A stretch of 64,000 nucleotides of DNA, taken from Linepithema humile. Lineage: Eukaryota; Arthropoda; Insecta; Hymenoptera; Formicidae. Below, one piece after another: positions 49,458-62,847 of this stretch. The notes below the pieces were generated by a model, which was not told where the DNA came from, searched no databases, and saw only the letters and a program-made list of their open reading frames with translations. Each line of letters opens with the position of its first letter. Positions within the stretch are counted from its first letter, which is position 1. Where the stretch lies: the NCBI RefSeq assembly GCF_040581485.1, contig NC_090129.1, positions 28,052,764 to 28,116,763 on the forward strand. The letters run 5' to 3'. A program made the position numbers and the translations under genes.

Positions 49458-49560
49458 CACGGACGATTGGCGGGCGCGCGACGCAGACCGCAGCGACGAT
49501 GCACGGCGACCGCGGGCGGCCGATTTGAATCGGAGCGCGATTGATGTATATATGCGCAGG
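48950..49560. promoter_or_regulatory. CpG-dense promoter region around the NT5DC first exon
   Basis: Very rich in CGCG words compared with its flanks. It covers the first coding exon of the minus-strand NT5DC gene and the sequence just upstream, as expected of an unmethylated insect promoter. Open frames on the plus strand here are side effects of the composition. Confidence 0.5.
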
Positions 49561-49926
49561 ATATTATTTATATAATGGAGGCGTTGTTTGAGCGTGTTAA
49601 CTGCGCGTTATTTATACTCGAAGAATTTAAACGCGGCGCTACGACGACATTGTTTTGACATCGTAGCGTCTCTTGCGCAGACGCCGACATTTTACGCAGC
49701 AAAATTGTACACTTTAAATATCTAGTTATTGTAAAATATTCCAATCTATCGTCCGTCATTGCTCTTGGAACAGTTTAGTCATTTATTACGCACATCGTGC
49801 GGCATTGACGCGCGTTCTGATCACGCCATGCGCAATTGCGTGATATATATATAGGATATTATTTATGTAATAGAAGCGTTATTTGAGCGTGTTAACTGCT
49901 ATTTATACTCAACGAATTTAAACGCA
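49553..49926. repeat. dispersed direct duplication, two ~75-bp copies
   Basis: 49558-49634 and 49853-49925 share AGGATATTATTTAT, GCGTT(G/A)TTTGAGCGTG, TTAACTGC, TATTTATACTC and GAATTTAAACGC in the same order, with one 4-bp gap and a few substitutions. The copies are 295 bp apart and lie just upstream of NT5DC. The origin is unknown; it could be the long terminal part of a small element or a local duplication. Confidence 0.7.
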
Positions 49927-52900
49927 ATACGAACGTAGCTTACGCCATGACGATATTGTTGCGAAACTGTGGTATCTTTTACGTGGATATAAAGTTTCAA
50001 ATTAATCTAAGACGAATGTACTTGGAAATTTTGAAAGTTTCCAAGAATTTTCAATTTTTGCACGTAACGTTAACAGAAAGAAATTTGTTGAGAATCACAA
50101 AACTTTTAAATGTCCACGTATTATACTTGGTTCTCCGTGCATTTGTATTTTTATCACACGTTTACGAAAGAGTTTTGTATAATAATAGAATTTTTTTATC
50201 GGAGTAATATACTTTCTGTTCTAATTGCGAGACAGGATAATATATATGTGTATTGAAATGTGTCACATCCGAAAATTGTCACTTTCTCTTCGTTTTATTT
50301 TCATGTCACAAAAATAAAAATCGTTCGATCGATCGAAAGAGAGAGAGAGAGAAATTCCGAGGCATTAAAATATTCCCCGGATCTAGCGTTTACGTGACAT
50401 CGGACGTCCAATTAGAGTGCCGGTGCGCAGGCCGAATGTTTGAAACGCCTGGGCGTCTTTAGAAAGTCAAACGGCGATATCTGCCCGCGGGATCTGTATT
50501 CCGAGTCGGCTTCCTTTCGCTTAATATTTTCTTCGTGTTAGTCCGAAATAGGTTAATTACCGCACGAATTCAGCCTGCGTGATTTGAATGCAGCTTGCGC
50601 ATCGCGTCGGGTCCCATGAGTTTCTCCCGCGAGGTAAATAGCGTCCCTGCCGCTGCAATTGCGCGCAAGCTGCAACATTCGAGGACATTCTGGGATGCTT
50701 AACACACTTCGCACCTGATCCTAATCGCGAGAAACTGCCCGCGCGCTTCCAACCGGTACGAGCCGGGGCCGATTATACGCCTTCATATTTAATAGGCGGC
50801 CGCGAGCGTGCACGATGGACGTGTCGATGGCATGATTAACGATCGCGATTGTCGCTATCCGTCTGTTTCTTCAGCCCGCATCCGCGCGTCCTCCCTTATC
50901 GCGCGCCGCCGTTATCGATTTATTTGAAAGACAACACGCAGCGAATATCGATTATCGATTGACAACGAGAGGAAGAGGAATGGAATGGAAATGGAGGGAT
51001 AATTGTAGCGCGTTAGCGTCCTTTTAGATGTTCTGCGATGACGTAATACTTCTTTTTTTTTTGTTTATTCGTACATTTGTTCTCTATAATCGCGTATGTT
51101 AATATAATCAGAGTGCAATTAATAATCTTGTTCTAAAAAGAGAGTAACAGCGGTTTGTGATATTCAAAAATGATTATTCATCGCGTCTCGTGATCGATGG
51201 ACGTCGGAAGCTACAGTTTTCTAACGTCTCCATATGTAACCATTTTGCCATCACTTTGGTGGCACGCGACCTCATTGCCTTAATCTAAGCTAGTCTTCGA
51301 TCCTCGATCGTCGTTCCGACAATACATCTGATTGTGAATACGAGCGGTTTTTTTTTCCGGTCTTATCTCGAGCACAAAGATGATCGATCATCCTTCCGGC
51401 ACGATAACTATCGCAAATTATGTCACAGTTGCATAACACTCTTCTTATTCCGACATGCTGGTAGCCGAACGAAGCAACGTACAAAAATAGAATAATACAG
51501 AATATTACTGTATCCTGATTGGAAAAATTAATATTAACAAATAATGTAAACATTATAAGCGCACACGTGGATGTTTTCCTTACCGAGCCCTTCGATATAC
51601 GCAAATAAAATTGTAGATATCGACGAACCTCTCGAAATACTAGTCGAATGTGGACTTGAAATATACAATTCCGCGGTATAATAAAATTTTACGCTGTAAC
51701 AAAGTACACCCCCGCAATATTCTCCCTGAAAAATCTCCCCGTACGCTTCCCGCGATGTCCCGGGGCGCTAAACGTACATCCTGCATTCTATATATTGACA
51801 GTTTCAACAGAATCAACGTGCAACGCTGCTGCTACACTGAAGGCTACGCTCGTTCGGCGATCGCGGATTCCGTATCCGCAAATATTGTGTCATGTTAAAA
51901 ATAGCAGCTTGACTTTCCACTCCTTTGCGGAGGGCAAGTTTTACGTCCGCAACTTTCTACGTTATTCAGCGCCTCTCACCGTGACTCCACCCTTTTTCCG
52001 CGTCATTAGTTCCTATTAACGTCAATCGCTCGCAATATGCTTAATCGCTAATCCCGTGATTTATAACGGACTCGAATAAATATATCGGGTTTGATTAGAG
52101 GACTATTCTTCGCTCTCGCAAGAATAATCTTTGAAGCGACTCGAGAATTCTGTCGAGTTACGCGCGATGCTCTATTATGTTGCAATAACGCCGCGCTATC
52201 GCATAGACGTAACAAATTGTGCGAGCGGGATACGCTAATTAGCTGATAATTACACTCGCAATTTTCAGCCAGCATTAATCTGCTACTTAATGGTTCACAC
52301 TAATTTTAGTTTGCGGTCATTAAGCTGATCCATTTCTTCGCGGATCGTCGAATTTGCAGCAGTACTCGGCATAGCGCGTCCATTAATTAAACGGGGAACA
52401 AATGAGCGAGAGTCACGGATAAGATTCACAGTCAACTGGTTTACGCTAACTTGTCCGACTACTTTTCGCAAAAAAACGAGGGAATCAGCAATGCAATCCT
52501 GCTCAATTGCAAAAATATTCTTCACAGCCGTGATGTTCTGTTAATTACATCGTTAAGGTTTACAATGCTGGGTCGAGTGGGAAGAAATGACGACTCGCTA
52601 AATAATTTAATAGTTTCTGATGGAGGTGAAACGCGATGAAGGAATGCAATTCTGCCATTTCCGCGAGACAATTGGAGTTTTCAGACGTTACTAATTGTAC
52701 GCCGGAAGGCAGTGTTTTTAAGATCATCTACTGAATGCACGGAATTATGAATCCGCGTGTGCGCATTCTGCGTAAAGGCAGTCGCGCGTTTCTCATCGCA
52801 CGGATGACTTCCTGACTCGATTTTTATCGCGCGCGCATTCAGCTCCTTCATAGTTTTCTAACAATCGCCCGTATTTGCCTTCCCGGCGGACGGAGGTTAA

Positions 52901-55900
52901 TTACAATCAGAGGGAGCGTGTTAATGAGACTGCAAACTTTATACTGCGCGAAAAGCGGGAGAAGCAAGTTTCTCCGTTTGCGACAATGCGATGCAATCTA
53001 AGGCGCCGCTGATGGAGGCAAAAGCCGTTTGGAGCGAACACGTTTTTGGTTTAACGTGTTCGAGATTGCGACTTTCTATGCAACAATGTGCACAACAGGC
53101 ATCGACAGGCGGTGATCAGTCGAAAGTAGAAATGCTTTAAAATGCGGTAAATATTATTAAAGATCTGAATAAAAAAAAAAAAAATAAATAAAAAAAAATC
53201 CGACAAAGTTAGTCGAAAAGCATGAACGTTTCGAAGCGCAAAATAGAATCGCAATGGATGTGATAAAGAGTGGAGCTATATTTCACAAGCTCTTCACTCT
53301 GTGACGAATATTTTAAAAATAAAATTTTACGTTTTTTTTTCTTTTTTTTTTCAGTTTTCAAAACTATCTGCATGACCTACGCGCATTATCAAATACCAAA
53401 CTTTTGTATGACAGTTTTCATAATTGTAAAATTACACATTTCGCAATTTTTTAATCTCTCCTCTGAAATACAATACAAATAGAATAATAATCCGACAGAA
53501 TTGACAAAAAAAAAACTACAAAAGCGCGATTGCCGGAGCGCAAAGAGTATAAATATATATAAAAAAAAAATGACAAATACGTTTCGACCACAATTTAAAG
53601 TTCTTTTCAGTTTAACGAGATGCGACGAAGGGAGGAAAAGGGGTTCAGATCTAATGGAACCGATTTTGCGCAATATCCGCTTTTCATCAAGGCCACGGAC
53701 TATTTCGATTTCGGGACATCGCTCACCTTTGACGGAGGATTGCTTCGAGATGCACGTGCAATTAATATTTCTTTTCTACGTCTAACGCACGTTAAAATTG
53801 CAGTACGCGCCGCTCAAACGAAATGCACGAGTGTGCGTATGCGCGCGCGCACACACGGCAAAGGTGGCGAAGAACGCAGATTGCTAAAGGCGCTGTTCCG
53901 GTGACCTACTCCGCGATTATCACTCACCGCGGCCGATCGTCGATGCAAGTGCGTGAGCGTTAACTAGTGTGCCAACTATACTACACCATGGGAAAAGGAG
54001 GCCGCCACGCGGGGACGTAATCGCGCAAACGTTGCGCGAGTCGTCTTGTTTCCGAGCCCTTTCCCACAGCGTAACTCCGACAAGTGCGTTGAACCGTGCG
54101 CGTCCGCGCATAGATCGCGCGCTTGCTCTTACGCTTAATTTTTCAAGGCCGTCCTTCGGCTTAAACTCGCCAATTTGTTTCGTTAATGCAAAGATTTATA
54201 ACGCACGACGTGCAATTTTGTCCGTGCGATTTTTCGAGGCAAAGCTTAATCTTGCCTCGATTTGTGTCAGTGCTCACTGTCTTCGTTAAATCGTACACAG
54301 ATTATCGCGCGTCCGAGTCGGGTCGAACGGCAAAAAAAATCGGATCGACTGCATCTCGATCTTCCTTCTCATTAAATAAATAATGAATCCGGATCGCTGC
54401 TCGATAACCAGATACCGCCAATTTCTGGCAAGTGTCCGCGGAGAAAGTATGGCCGATCGAACGATGCTGCGATCGATCTGGGCGGCGAAGCGTGACCGAT
54501 TCGTGAATCGAACATGTTTCCTGAATGCTTCTCGCTCGTCTTGCGTTTATCCTGTTTTTCGCACGTTTACCGTAACCGTTAATTTTTTTTAACACTGCCC
54601 AGCAGTGCATATATACGGTGTGTACGTATACGTGTATATACATATGTATGTGTACAGTCAAAGATGTCAAATTATTTCGAGAAGAGAAAGAAGGAATTGC
54701 GTTAATAACGTTTTCTATTAATAATATTATGAATTGATTTTTGTCCCAAATTCTGTCGCACATTATAAATCGTCTGAGGCAAGCTGGATTTTATGGCAGA
54801 TAATTTCACATGTCTAAATTAAACACGCTCATACATGCTTGATTAAATAATAATCTTAAAATTAATTATTTAATCAGCGTTAAACATAGCGCACTCGCGC
54901 GGAAAGATTTGAATTCAACTTTTATCACTTTTCCCGATTGAAGGCCGATGTGTTTAAAATACAATTCACGAGATTCGAAAAATTTTGTGACTCGTGTCAC
55001 TTTATGTATACGCGATGCCTCTCTCAAATATCAATATTTGCGTTTCCCAATTAATTTTTTAACGAGCGCCTTCGAAATCTTGACTTGAAAGTAGTCGAAT
55101 GTTAATTAATTGAAATATTAAACCGACATAAGCGTCGTAATTTGCGAACGAACACGCGACACGATAATACATTTGACATTAATATACGACGGAGTAATAT
55201 TTATTAAATAAATACGGCACACTTTATCGAATGTTTGGCAAATGAGGCAATTGTTTGGAGCCTACTTCACTATATTTCCGTCTTGTTTGTACAAGTGCGG
55301 CCGCGGCTTTCTTACCGTGACATCAGTATTTATCGCGACTTGCGTATTGAATTGAGCCGCGGCACTTGTTTTATCACTCGGGCTTCCTCGTTCGCCACCC
55401 TTACGAATAGCAGTGAGTTATCTCCATTGTTATCTCGCATTGTTCGAGGCTCGCTGGAAGTCGGGCGTCACCCGAGACAAATGCGTGCACAGCATGATTG
55501 ATTTGAACGCGGGACGGTAGTTCGGTAGAACGATTCCCGTGATTCCTTGACGCTAGTTGCACGCGGCAAAGTACGGTCGGAAAATAGCACGGTATTTATC
55601 AGCGAAACCGCAGAGCAATTTGCAATTAACTATCCCGGCGAAGAGGAAAACATGCATAATGACTGCAACGAAACTGTCCCGTCCAGCTCGAGTGGAAATC
55701 TTCCTACTTTATGTGGCGTCGCCGATTCACTAATTTCCTTTGAATTCTTCAACCAAATATTTGCATAAAACTGTAAATTTTAAAATATTTTTTTAAAGAT
55801 ACTTCAGCGCGCGAAACATTGCCAGAAAGCTTAAAGATTGAAGGAGAAAATTTGTGTCGCGGCGGTTTCGCAAAAAAACGCCGAGTGCTTCCTGCAATTT

Positions 55901-57530
55901 TAATAATGACGAGCGATATTATCCGATTATTCGACGTTGTAAATGCGTGAAATGAAATTTGGACGTATCTGAAAATGAGAATACTAAGCAGCGGAACGAG
56001 AAGTGGGACTCTCTCTACGTTCGTCGGGTTTGAAAAACAACCTTGACCCAGTCGGACGATGTGTGTGTAGCATCCGATCGTCTGGAAATAGTGTTTTACG
56101 ATCGGCTCGTTCGAGAAGCTCGACGATTCATTTTTACACGTTCTAACCGCAGGCACAATAGAAATGCATCGCTGCAACACGCGACTGACGTAAGAAGCTC
56201 GGTCATACATCTCGTTGAACGATCGTTGTTGCCTTTGTCGCGCTTCCGTCTTGCGCAATATATAGGGAAGAGGTTGAACGACCGAGGAAAACCCGTTTTC
56301 TCGCACAAATGCGCGACACGGAAATAATTTATCGTCTCGCTTAACTATCAATTATATCTCCAATGAATATATAATTTGAAATTTTATGATAAAATATTCA
56401 AACTTGCGTGAATTATTATAAAAAGGTGTGTATTTTTCGCTTCGGCTAAATTGTTGTGTCTTTTTTTTTTAGACGAAATTGAAGATTGAATTGAAAAATT
56501 ATACACACTGTGACAAAATAATGTAAGTAAAGCTATCGCGGGGCCGCAAAGAGTATTATTGGATTTACTCGCATTTTGCCGGATATTAACGCAAGTACGA
56601 AAACCTCTCCTCCCGATTTTACGCGCGCGTTTATTTATGCGGCTCATCGCCGTGGCGCGCTGCTATAATAAATAATTTCGATAAAAGGGCTCCGTTTATC
56701 ACGCAAATTCAATGGTAACGCTTGCCCCGGCTTATGACCGCGGCTCCAATTTGTTTCAATTAAAATCGTAATAGAATACATTATCACCCTTGCGCGCCGC
56801 GCATAAATTCTCCCGAGCATAATCCGAGATACTCGAAAATATTTCTTTCGATTACGCGTGCGACTGCAAAAGTGGTAAATATTGCTCGCGCGATGTTCGA
56901 CAGCACAGCTGTGCCGAAGTGTTTTCCGAATGAAATAAAAACTAGTTTGATGAAAAATTTCGCGTCCGTATATTGTTTTCGTTTGAAAGAACCGGAGTTC
57001 TACCGCAACCGAATCCGTCGCTCGGCGATCGAAGCTTTAATTGAAATTTCCGCCAAGGGAAAGTCGGCTGGGCGTTCTTCGAAGAATATGTTCCTGCTAC
57101 CGATTTCCACCTTTTCTGGGCCACCCTGTAGAGAATATGAAGACGGTGGAAGTCTGTCGATCCGCATACCGCCGGATGATCGCGCTCGGCGTCGCAGCCA
57201 CACGAACGCGGCGCACACGCGCGCGCGTGTGCGCGCCGCGTGTAGGCCGGAGGAAGAACGAGACACTACAAAGTGGCGTGCCACGGGAGTATGGACCTTG
57301 CGAGCGGTCAAAGTCGTGGCCTACTTCACTTCCTGACTTCGAGAAACTTTCTCCTCGTGCCGCTCGTGCGTTCACGCGAGAGCGGCGGGGCTCTCTCGAT
57401 CGGATATACCATCGATCGTAGCTTCCTGCGCTCGTCGTTTTTTTTTTTTTTTTTTTTAGAGTGACGCACTGGATGGAACGAATTCGTCGATCTAAAACTC
57501 TAAAAATGGACGTTCGCTTTTACGTTCTCA
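49927..57530. other. gene-free stretch
   Basis: No protein or RNA gene that I can support. Base composition alternates between CpG-rich and AT-rich blocks. Open frames of 150-200 codons exist (for example minus-strand 55749-56351) but lack a leading ATG or any recognisable domain. It could be intergenic, or a giant intron of a gene starting outside the window. Confidence 0.5.
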
Positions 57531-57531
57531 C

Positions 57532-57649
57532 ATTTGGCGCTAAACGCGGCGCCCTGTGATTTGATTGCCCAATTCGGGATAACGTTATCCGCGATTTTTC
57601 GCGTACGAGTCGATAAAATCGAACGGTGCCAATTTGGCGCTAAACGCGG
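57532..57649. repeat. 18-bp direct repeat flanking a 14-bp palindrome
   Basis: ATTTGGCGCTAAACGCGG occurs at 57532-57549 and again at 57632-57649, exactly 100 bp apart. Between them lies the perfect palindrome GGATAACGTTATCC (57577-57590). The TTTGGCGC core resembles an E2F site. Function unknown. Confidence 0.6.
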
Positions 57650-58198
57650 ATACTTTACGCGAAAGCCAATTGATTTAGGCGTCGGTGATAATTTTGCGCA
57701 AGCTAAGTTTAAAATGTTTTTAATTTCGGACTTGTACACAGCGCGTGAGAAATTTCTTTCTCGGCCAGCTGTCTTCAAAACGATGAAACTTTAAATTTTA
57801 ATTTTCCGTGTTAAGTTGAATATTGATGATACTAAAATATGTATGTAATATTGACTTTTGCTTTTGAAAAGTGGATTAAATCGGCTTTGAAATTGGACTC
57901 ACGAGCAAATCCATGTTCCAATAATAATATGACCTGTCATAGGACGTTAATACCTCGTCGTCGGTGACGCTAAAAACAATCCCGTCTCGTCCTGATTTTC
58001 GTTAATCGGCCAACGTGTAAGTGAAGTATTATTCGGAACGTTCCATTGGCCGAGTATCCGCCGCGCATCCGAGTATGGGCCACGATCCATAAACCATGTG
58101 TACGAAGCGTGTACCGCTCGCTTGCGCCAGGTCGATAATCCGCGGGCAACTGGCTCTCGCGAGGCAGTAAAATATCCCAGCACGAGTATCGGGTACCT

Positions 58199-58204
58199 GA
58201 GAGA

Positions 58205-58260
<56 letters not shown>
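58199..58260. repeat. (GA)n microsatellite
   Basis: About 60 bp of nearly pure GA repeat. Its Arg-Glu and Ser-Leu translations are artefacts. Confidence 0.95.
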
Positions 58261-58265
<5 letters not shown>

Positions 58266-59411
58266 ATCGGTACGTCGAGTCGTAAAGGTATTCCCGATTC
58301 TCTTGGTGCATTATCACATTTCGAGGAACAGGCGAGTTTCACCGATTACCTCGGGTAATCTTCGCGTCGGGGTATCGCGATGTCCGATTCGATGTGTCCC
58401 GGCGGTTCCCTTCGGAAAATTGCAGCCGACTGCAGCTGACGGGGCTCGCCGGCTTTCCTGATTGTAACTTGTTCGGGGCCGGAGAACGCCGTCGATCGCC
58501 ATGTTCTGATTGCTTGAGGAATCAGAGCGTCCTCTTCGCGCTGGCCGGGCGCTGATTCGGATTTCGCAAGTCACTACGATCCGGACAATATACAATGATG
58601 ATGATAATTTATTGCTAATTAGCCACCGGTGTACGGTATCTGTCCGTTCATCCGCCCCGGAAAAAGAAATTCGATGACGCGAATTGATGCGTTCCCGCGA
58701 GCTTTCAATTCCTACGCGAAGAGAACGCGAGATACAGATCTGAAGATAAATTTGGCTGGACAATCGAGATTCATCAGCGGAGCACTCGATCCTCTTCGTG
58801 TCGCGGCAAAAAGTTCCCGAGTGCTCAATCGCGCGCGATAAATTTTAATCGCCCGACAAAATTTATTTTCGGATCTGCGTCACAATTTTCAAAAATTTAT
58901 TTTCCAGTTTTAAAATAAACACTTGCCGCGAAAGAATGAAAGTATAATTTCGTATAAATAAAATTGATTGAAATTGGGTCGGAGAGTTTGGAAGAGTAAT
59001 TGTAAAAGAAAACGTGACGCGCTTAATACGAAATACAAACCGCGCTACAAATTCACGTATGATTATCTTGTCAGACGCAAAAGGATGTGAAAGATACAAT
59101 TATCGTGAGCGCACGCCAGACATAACGCGTTAATGTGCATGAAGGGAATTTGCGAGCGAGCGATTATGGCCCGTTCGAATTGATGGATACGCGGGATAGA
59201 ACGAATCTAACCGTCAGTGGGTGAATATTCTGTTTGCGAATGCCGTACGCCAATCGATTCCGGATGCACTTCGCAAAAGCTGCGGGAGTGCTGGATGCGA
59301 TTCTCCCCGCAGTATCGATGCGGCTCGAATTCCATTGCGAGAAAAGCCAACTGCGATGCTATTGTTGGCGAATGCACTGGTCCGATCGCATTACGGAACT
59401 TACGCTGAGAG

Positions 59412-59420
59412 TATAAAAAG
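59412..59420 (+). promoter_or_regulatory. TATA-like site
   Basis: TATAAAAAG in a GC-rich context (GAGAG before, AGGCGC after). No gene is recognised downstream, so a promoter role is only a possibility. Confidence 0.2.
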
Positions 59421-62400
59421 AGGCGCTGTGCTTACAATAGCTGACAGTTCAATCGATAAAAATGCAATGCTACAAAAATAAAATAACTGTAGATTATAAG
59501 ACAATGCGAGTTATTTTGCGGGTAATTTCTTCGGAGATTGGCAACTCCATTCAATCCGAAGTGTCTTAAAGACTCGAAAAGAATTTATGTCTCGCGATAG
59601 TAAAATTTCACCGTACATTGCGATATAATTTTCCAAAAAAGAGGTTTGTTTGTATATTTTATGTTTCAAACGACACATTTCCTCGGAGATCATAGCAGGC
59701 GGTACGTGAACGATGCGTAGAAAAAGAGATACCGAAGGCGCTTAAACGCGCAAATTTCCGCACGCCCCTTTTTTTCCGTCCTATCGGCGATTCATAAGCT
59801 CGTTCGTGTATAATGTTCGAAACAAAACACTGTAATCACTGTAACATAACGACGGTCGTAACAGCGCGATGCCGAGAGCTAATCCGGCGTCACGGGAAGA
59901 ATATAATTACCGTCGTAAGTTTCACTGGGTTGTAAACTCGGTAATGCGAGTAGATATTCCCGACCGCGCCGGGAGACAGGCGGATCTTTCTGCGGCAAAA
60001 GAAAGAAACGAGAGAATTGGACTTGAAACCGCAAAAGTGTCTCGAGAAGCTATTACGTTCCACGTAATTACGTAGTCTCGCTGTTGTATCACATAATTGA
60101 TGCTAAAAGTTACAAAACATTATTCGGTATCTCGCGTTCGGCGCTCGCTTATTTCTCACTCGCGGCAAAAACATCGCGGCAGATGCGATAACAATCGATT
60201 GCTCGATAAACGACAAAGATGAGACTAGCAGTCCACTTCATCGCGTACGCTGCTCTGCAATAAGACGACAGCGTAAGATGACTGCCTTGGAAAACTATTT
60301 CTTTGCGCTGCAATCCGAAGCGCGGTAAGTGTAACGCGGCTGAAAAGGCGGAAGAATTTAATAATCCCGGCGCAATCTTCACTCGTCCTCGGGGCTATTT
60401 CTTCTTATAATCTCGCGTAAGAAAAAAGCCAACTCCACTTAATGTGATCTCTGAATGAAAGACGTCGAGGAGGAACGACGGGGGAGGAAGAAGACAAAGA
60501 AGCGCGCGCGTTTCCCTCGTCCATCCTGTCTGTTATCCTATTTACCTGTAGAATCTCGACCATTCCGGATGCGCAGGATGCGGCCGGTGAAAGTGAGTAT
60601 GCAGGGGCGTATCCGCGCCTCTTGTCGGAGGCATTCAATCTGTTCGGGTAAAAAGGCGACGCGCATGGGAGGACCGTAATTGTTCTTTGAATGCAGCTGC
60701 CGAAGCGCAAAGATGGCCGTCGACACGCGGGAATTAATGTTGAATCTTATAATGGGAGAATCGCAAGTGGAAGATTCGTTAAATATCATCCATATTATCG
60801 TGATTCGAGTGTAAGAAGAGTGGACGTGATGATAGAAATCGTTACTTGTTAATTGTCAGTCTCGGAAATTCCGATGAAAGCGGAGACGTGTTTCGTCGCG
60901 GGTTTCGAGAAACAGATTTCATAACCGTCCGTTCATTGACGTCATTCTACATCCGGATTTCCGGCGGCCGTAATGTCGTTGACGTGCAAGACGCGAGGCG
61001 ATAAAAGTGAAAAGTGAAAGTAAGAAGTAGGTTTGCTTATAGATATTGTCATGCGCAAGGCATTACGGCGATGAATCATCTTCCCTTTCGTTCATGCTTG
61101 AACGAAAAACATATATCGAAAATAATATACTGGATGTTCCATTATTCGGCTGAGTTAATCGATTTCGTCGTAATAGAAATGCGGATAGGATTAGGCCTGC
61201 TTTTGGATCACAAAGGAGTGAAAATAGAAGGACGTTTCGTGACTTAAGCTTTTATTTTCCTAAAAGGATTAACTTCATTTCACAATAATTAATAAAAACT
61301 GCGTACATTGAATTTAAGTCATCGTCGCCCTTTATGAAACAGAGAGTGAATGAGTGAAGAAATGTAGGGCAAAATATTCATCAACTGGGAAAGGGTGTGC
61401 AGCGGTGAATCATTGTCACGCAAATGCGTGACGGTAGGCGGTTGGTATAGAAAATTGATGCGTGGGTGGTGAAAGTGAGCGTGTCGACTGACTTAACGAC
61501 GTAGTCATCGTGCCGATATTAGAAAAGCGAAAATGGAGCGCTTTTTAATGACGTCACCGTAATCCGGTACGAGTCGATCTCCTACTTATTACGCGAACAA
61601 TATCTTTTCTCGAAAGAGAGAGAGAGAGAAAGTGTACAATTTTTACTACACATTATGTATGATGTATTTTAATGTTTCAAATAATTATTGATTGCGATTA
61701 ACTTTCTTTAGAAATTCGTTGGAAGCTTCGTTGCATCTGCAGATCACGTTCCGTAAACTGAATCTTTGTATAAGTCGATGTAAATATTAAAAAAAATCCA
61801 TTAAGTTCACTTAAAATTATAGCTGCGAAAGAAGAACGCGATGACAATCAAGATTTTCCGTTCTTGAGAATTAAATCGCGTTCCGCCAATGACGAAAAGA
61901 ATTTTCGATTAAAATTCGGAGTGATGAAATGTGACGCGACAGAACGCGCGATATTGTGCAACCTGCAAGAATCACAATTCACGCTGCGATAAAAGTTATA
62001 ATGTCTCGCTGGCGCCGTGAGATGTGCACGCTAGAGGCACAGATACCTACTTCGTGCCGGCCTTCTCCGCGCGGATTCGGAACCGAGCTGCAGTCTGGGT
62101 TCACTAATCCTCCCGGTTAGAGGCTCGCTGTCCCTTTTTAAATTGCACTCCCGCGCGTAATACAGCGGGGAAAACAGAGGAAATTTAGTTAACCGGCGCC
62201 AGCGACGTTAATGCATCCGGTTCTTACGGCTGCATTATCGCGTGAATGCTGCGTGAAATGATATCCATTCCGCGGGGATTAATTTTAGTGAAACGTAGTT
62301 TAGATTGAGAAACTGAAGAAAACGGTCGTTTCAATTTTCCGCTGTTCCGCAGGTGACGTCTAATTCCTTCGGTCTGCTTTAACACCGTAAAGCGCCACGG

Positions 62401-62838
62401 TTGGAGTAAATTATTTCGCGAGCGTTCGAGATCAACGCTCGAGCGTGTCTTCGAATGCGATACGAATTTCAAATATGATTTGGGGCGAGTGAAAATTTTC
62501 GTAGAATTCTAGGATGCTCAAGTCGGTGACTGAAGAAGTGTCATTGAGTGGCGTGAAATCAGCACGGTTCCATATTTATGGGACAGTTTTTTTTTTTTTT
62601 TTTTTCCTTCTTCTTTACTGTCGAGTTGTAACTAATGGGATTGTAACTTTTCGACGGGCGCTGGAAGGCGGATTTTTTGTCGACATCGCACGACTTTTCT
62701 ACTTTCGCGCTCATTTTACGATTGCACGTTATTGCGTGCGTACGCACGTAGCCGCGAATGCCGCAAGTATAAAACTACTTTCTACCGATTGGCGGAGGAG
62801 GCGCGAGCACGCGTCGCGCGTCGGCGAACTTCATGACG

Positions 62839-62847
62839 TATAAATAG
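62839..62847 (+). promoter_or_regulatory. TATA box candidate
   Basis: TATAAATAG, a textbook TATA box, lies at the edge of a CpG-dense block that runs to about 63.6 kb. A transcript from here would start near 62870 and run out of the window. No coding exon is identified. Confidence 0.3.

Noticed and set aside
55749..56351. 200-codon minus-strand frame
   Set aside because: Starts at TTG, no recognisable domain, overlapping frames open on the other strand. Kept as gene-free.
56872..57336. 154-codon plus-strand frame
   Set aside because: No ATG-Kozak support or family; all reading frames are fairly open because of GC content.
59217..59481. All three plus-strand frames open at once over ~190 bp
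   Set aside because: Explained by local lack of TA-containing stop triplets; no conserved motif seen.
60568..60591. Possible exon ATGCGCAGGATG... before a GTGAGTATG donor
   Set aside because: Good donor, but only an eight-codon frame, no downstream exon and no promoter evidence.
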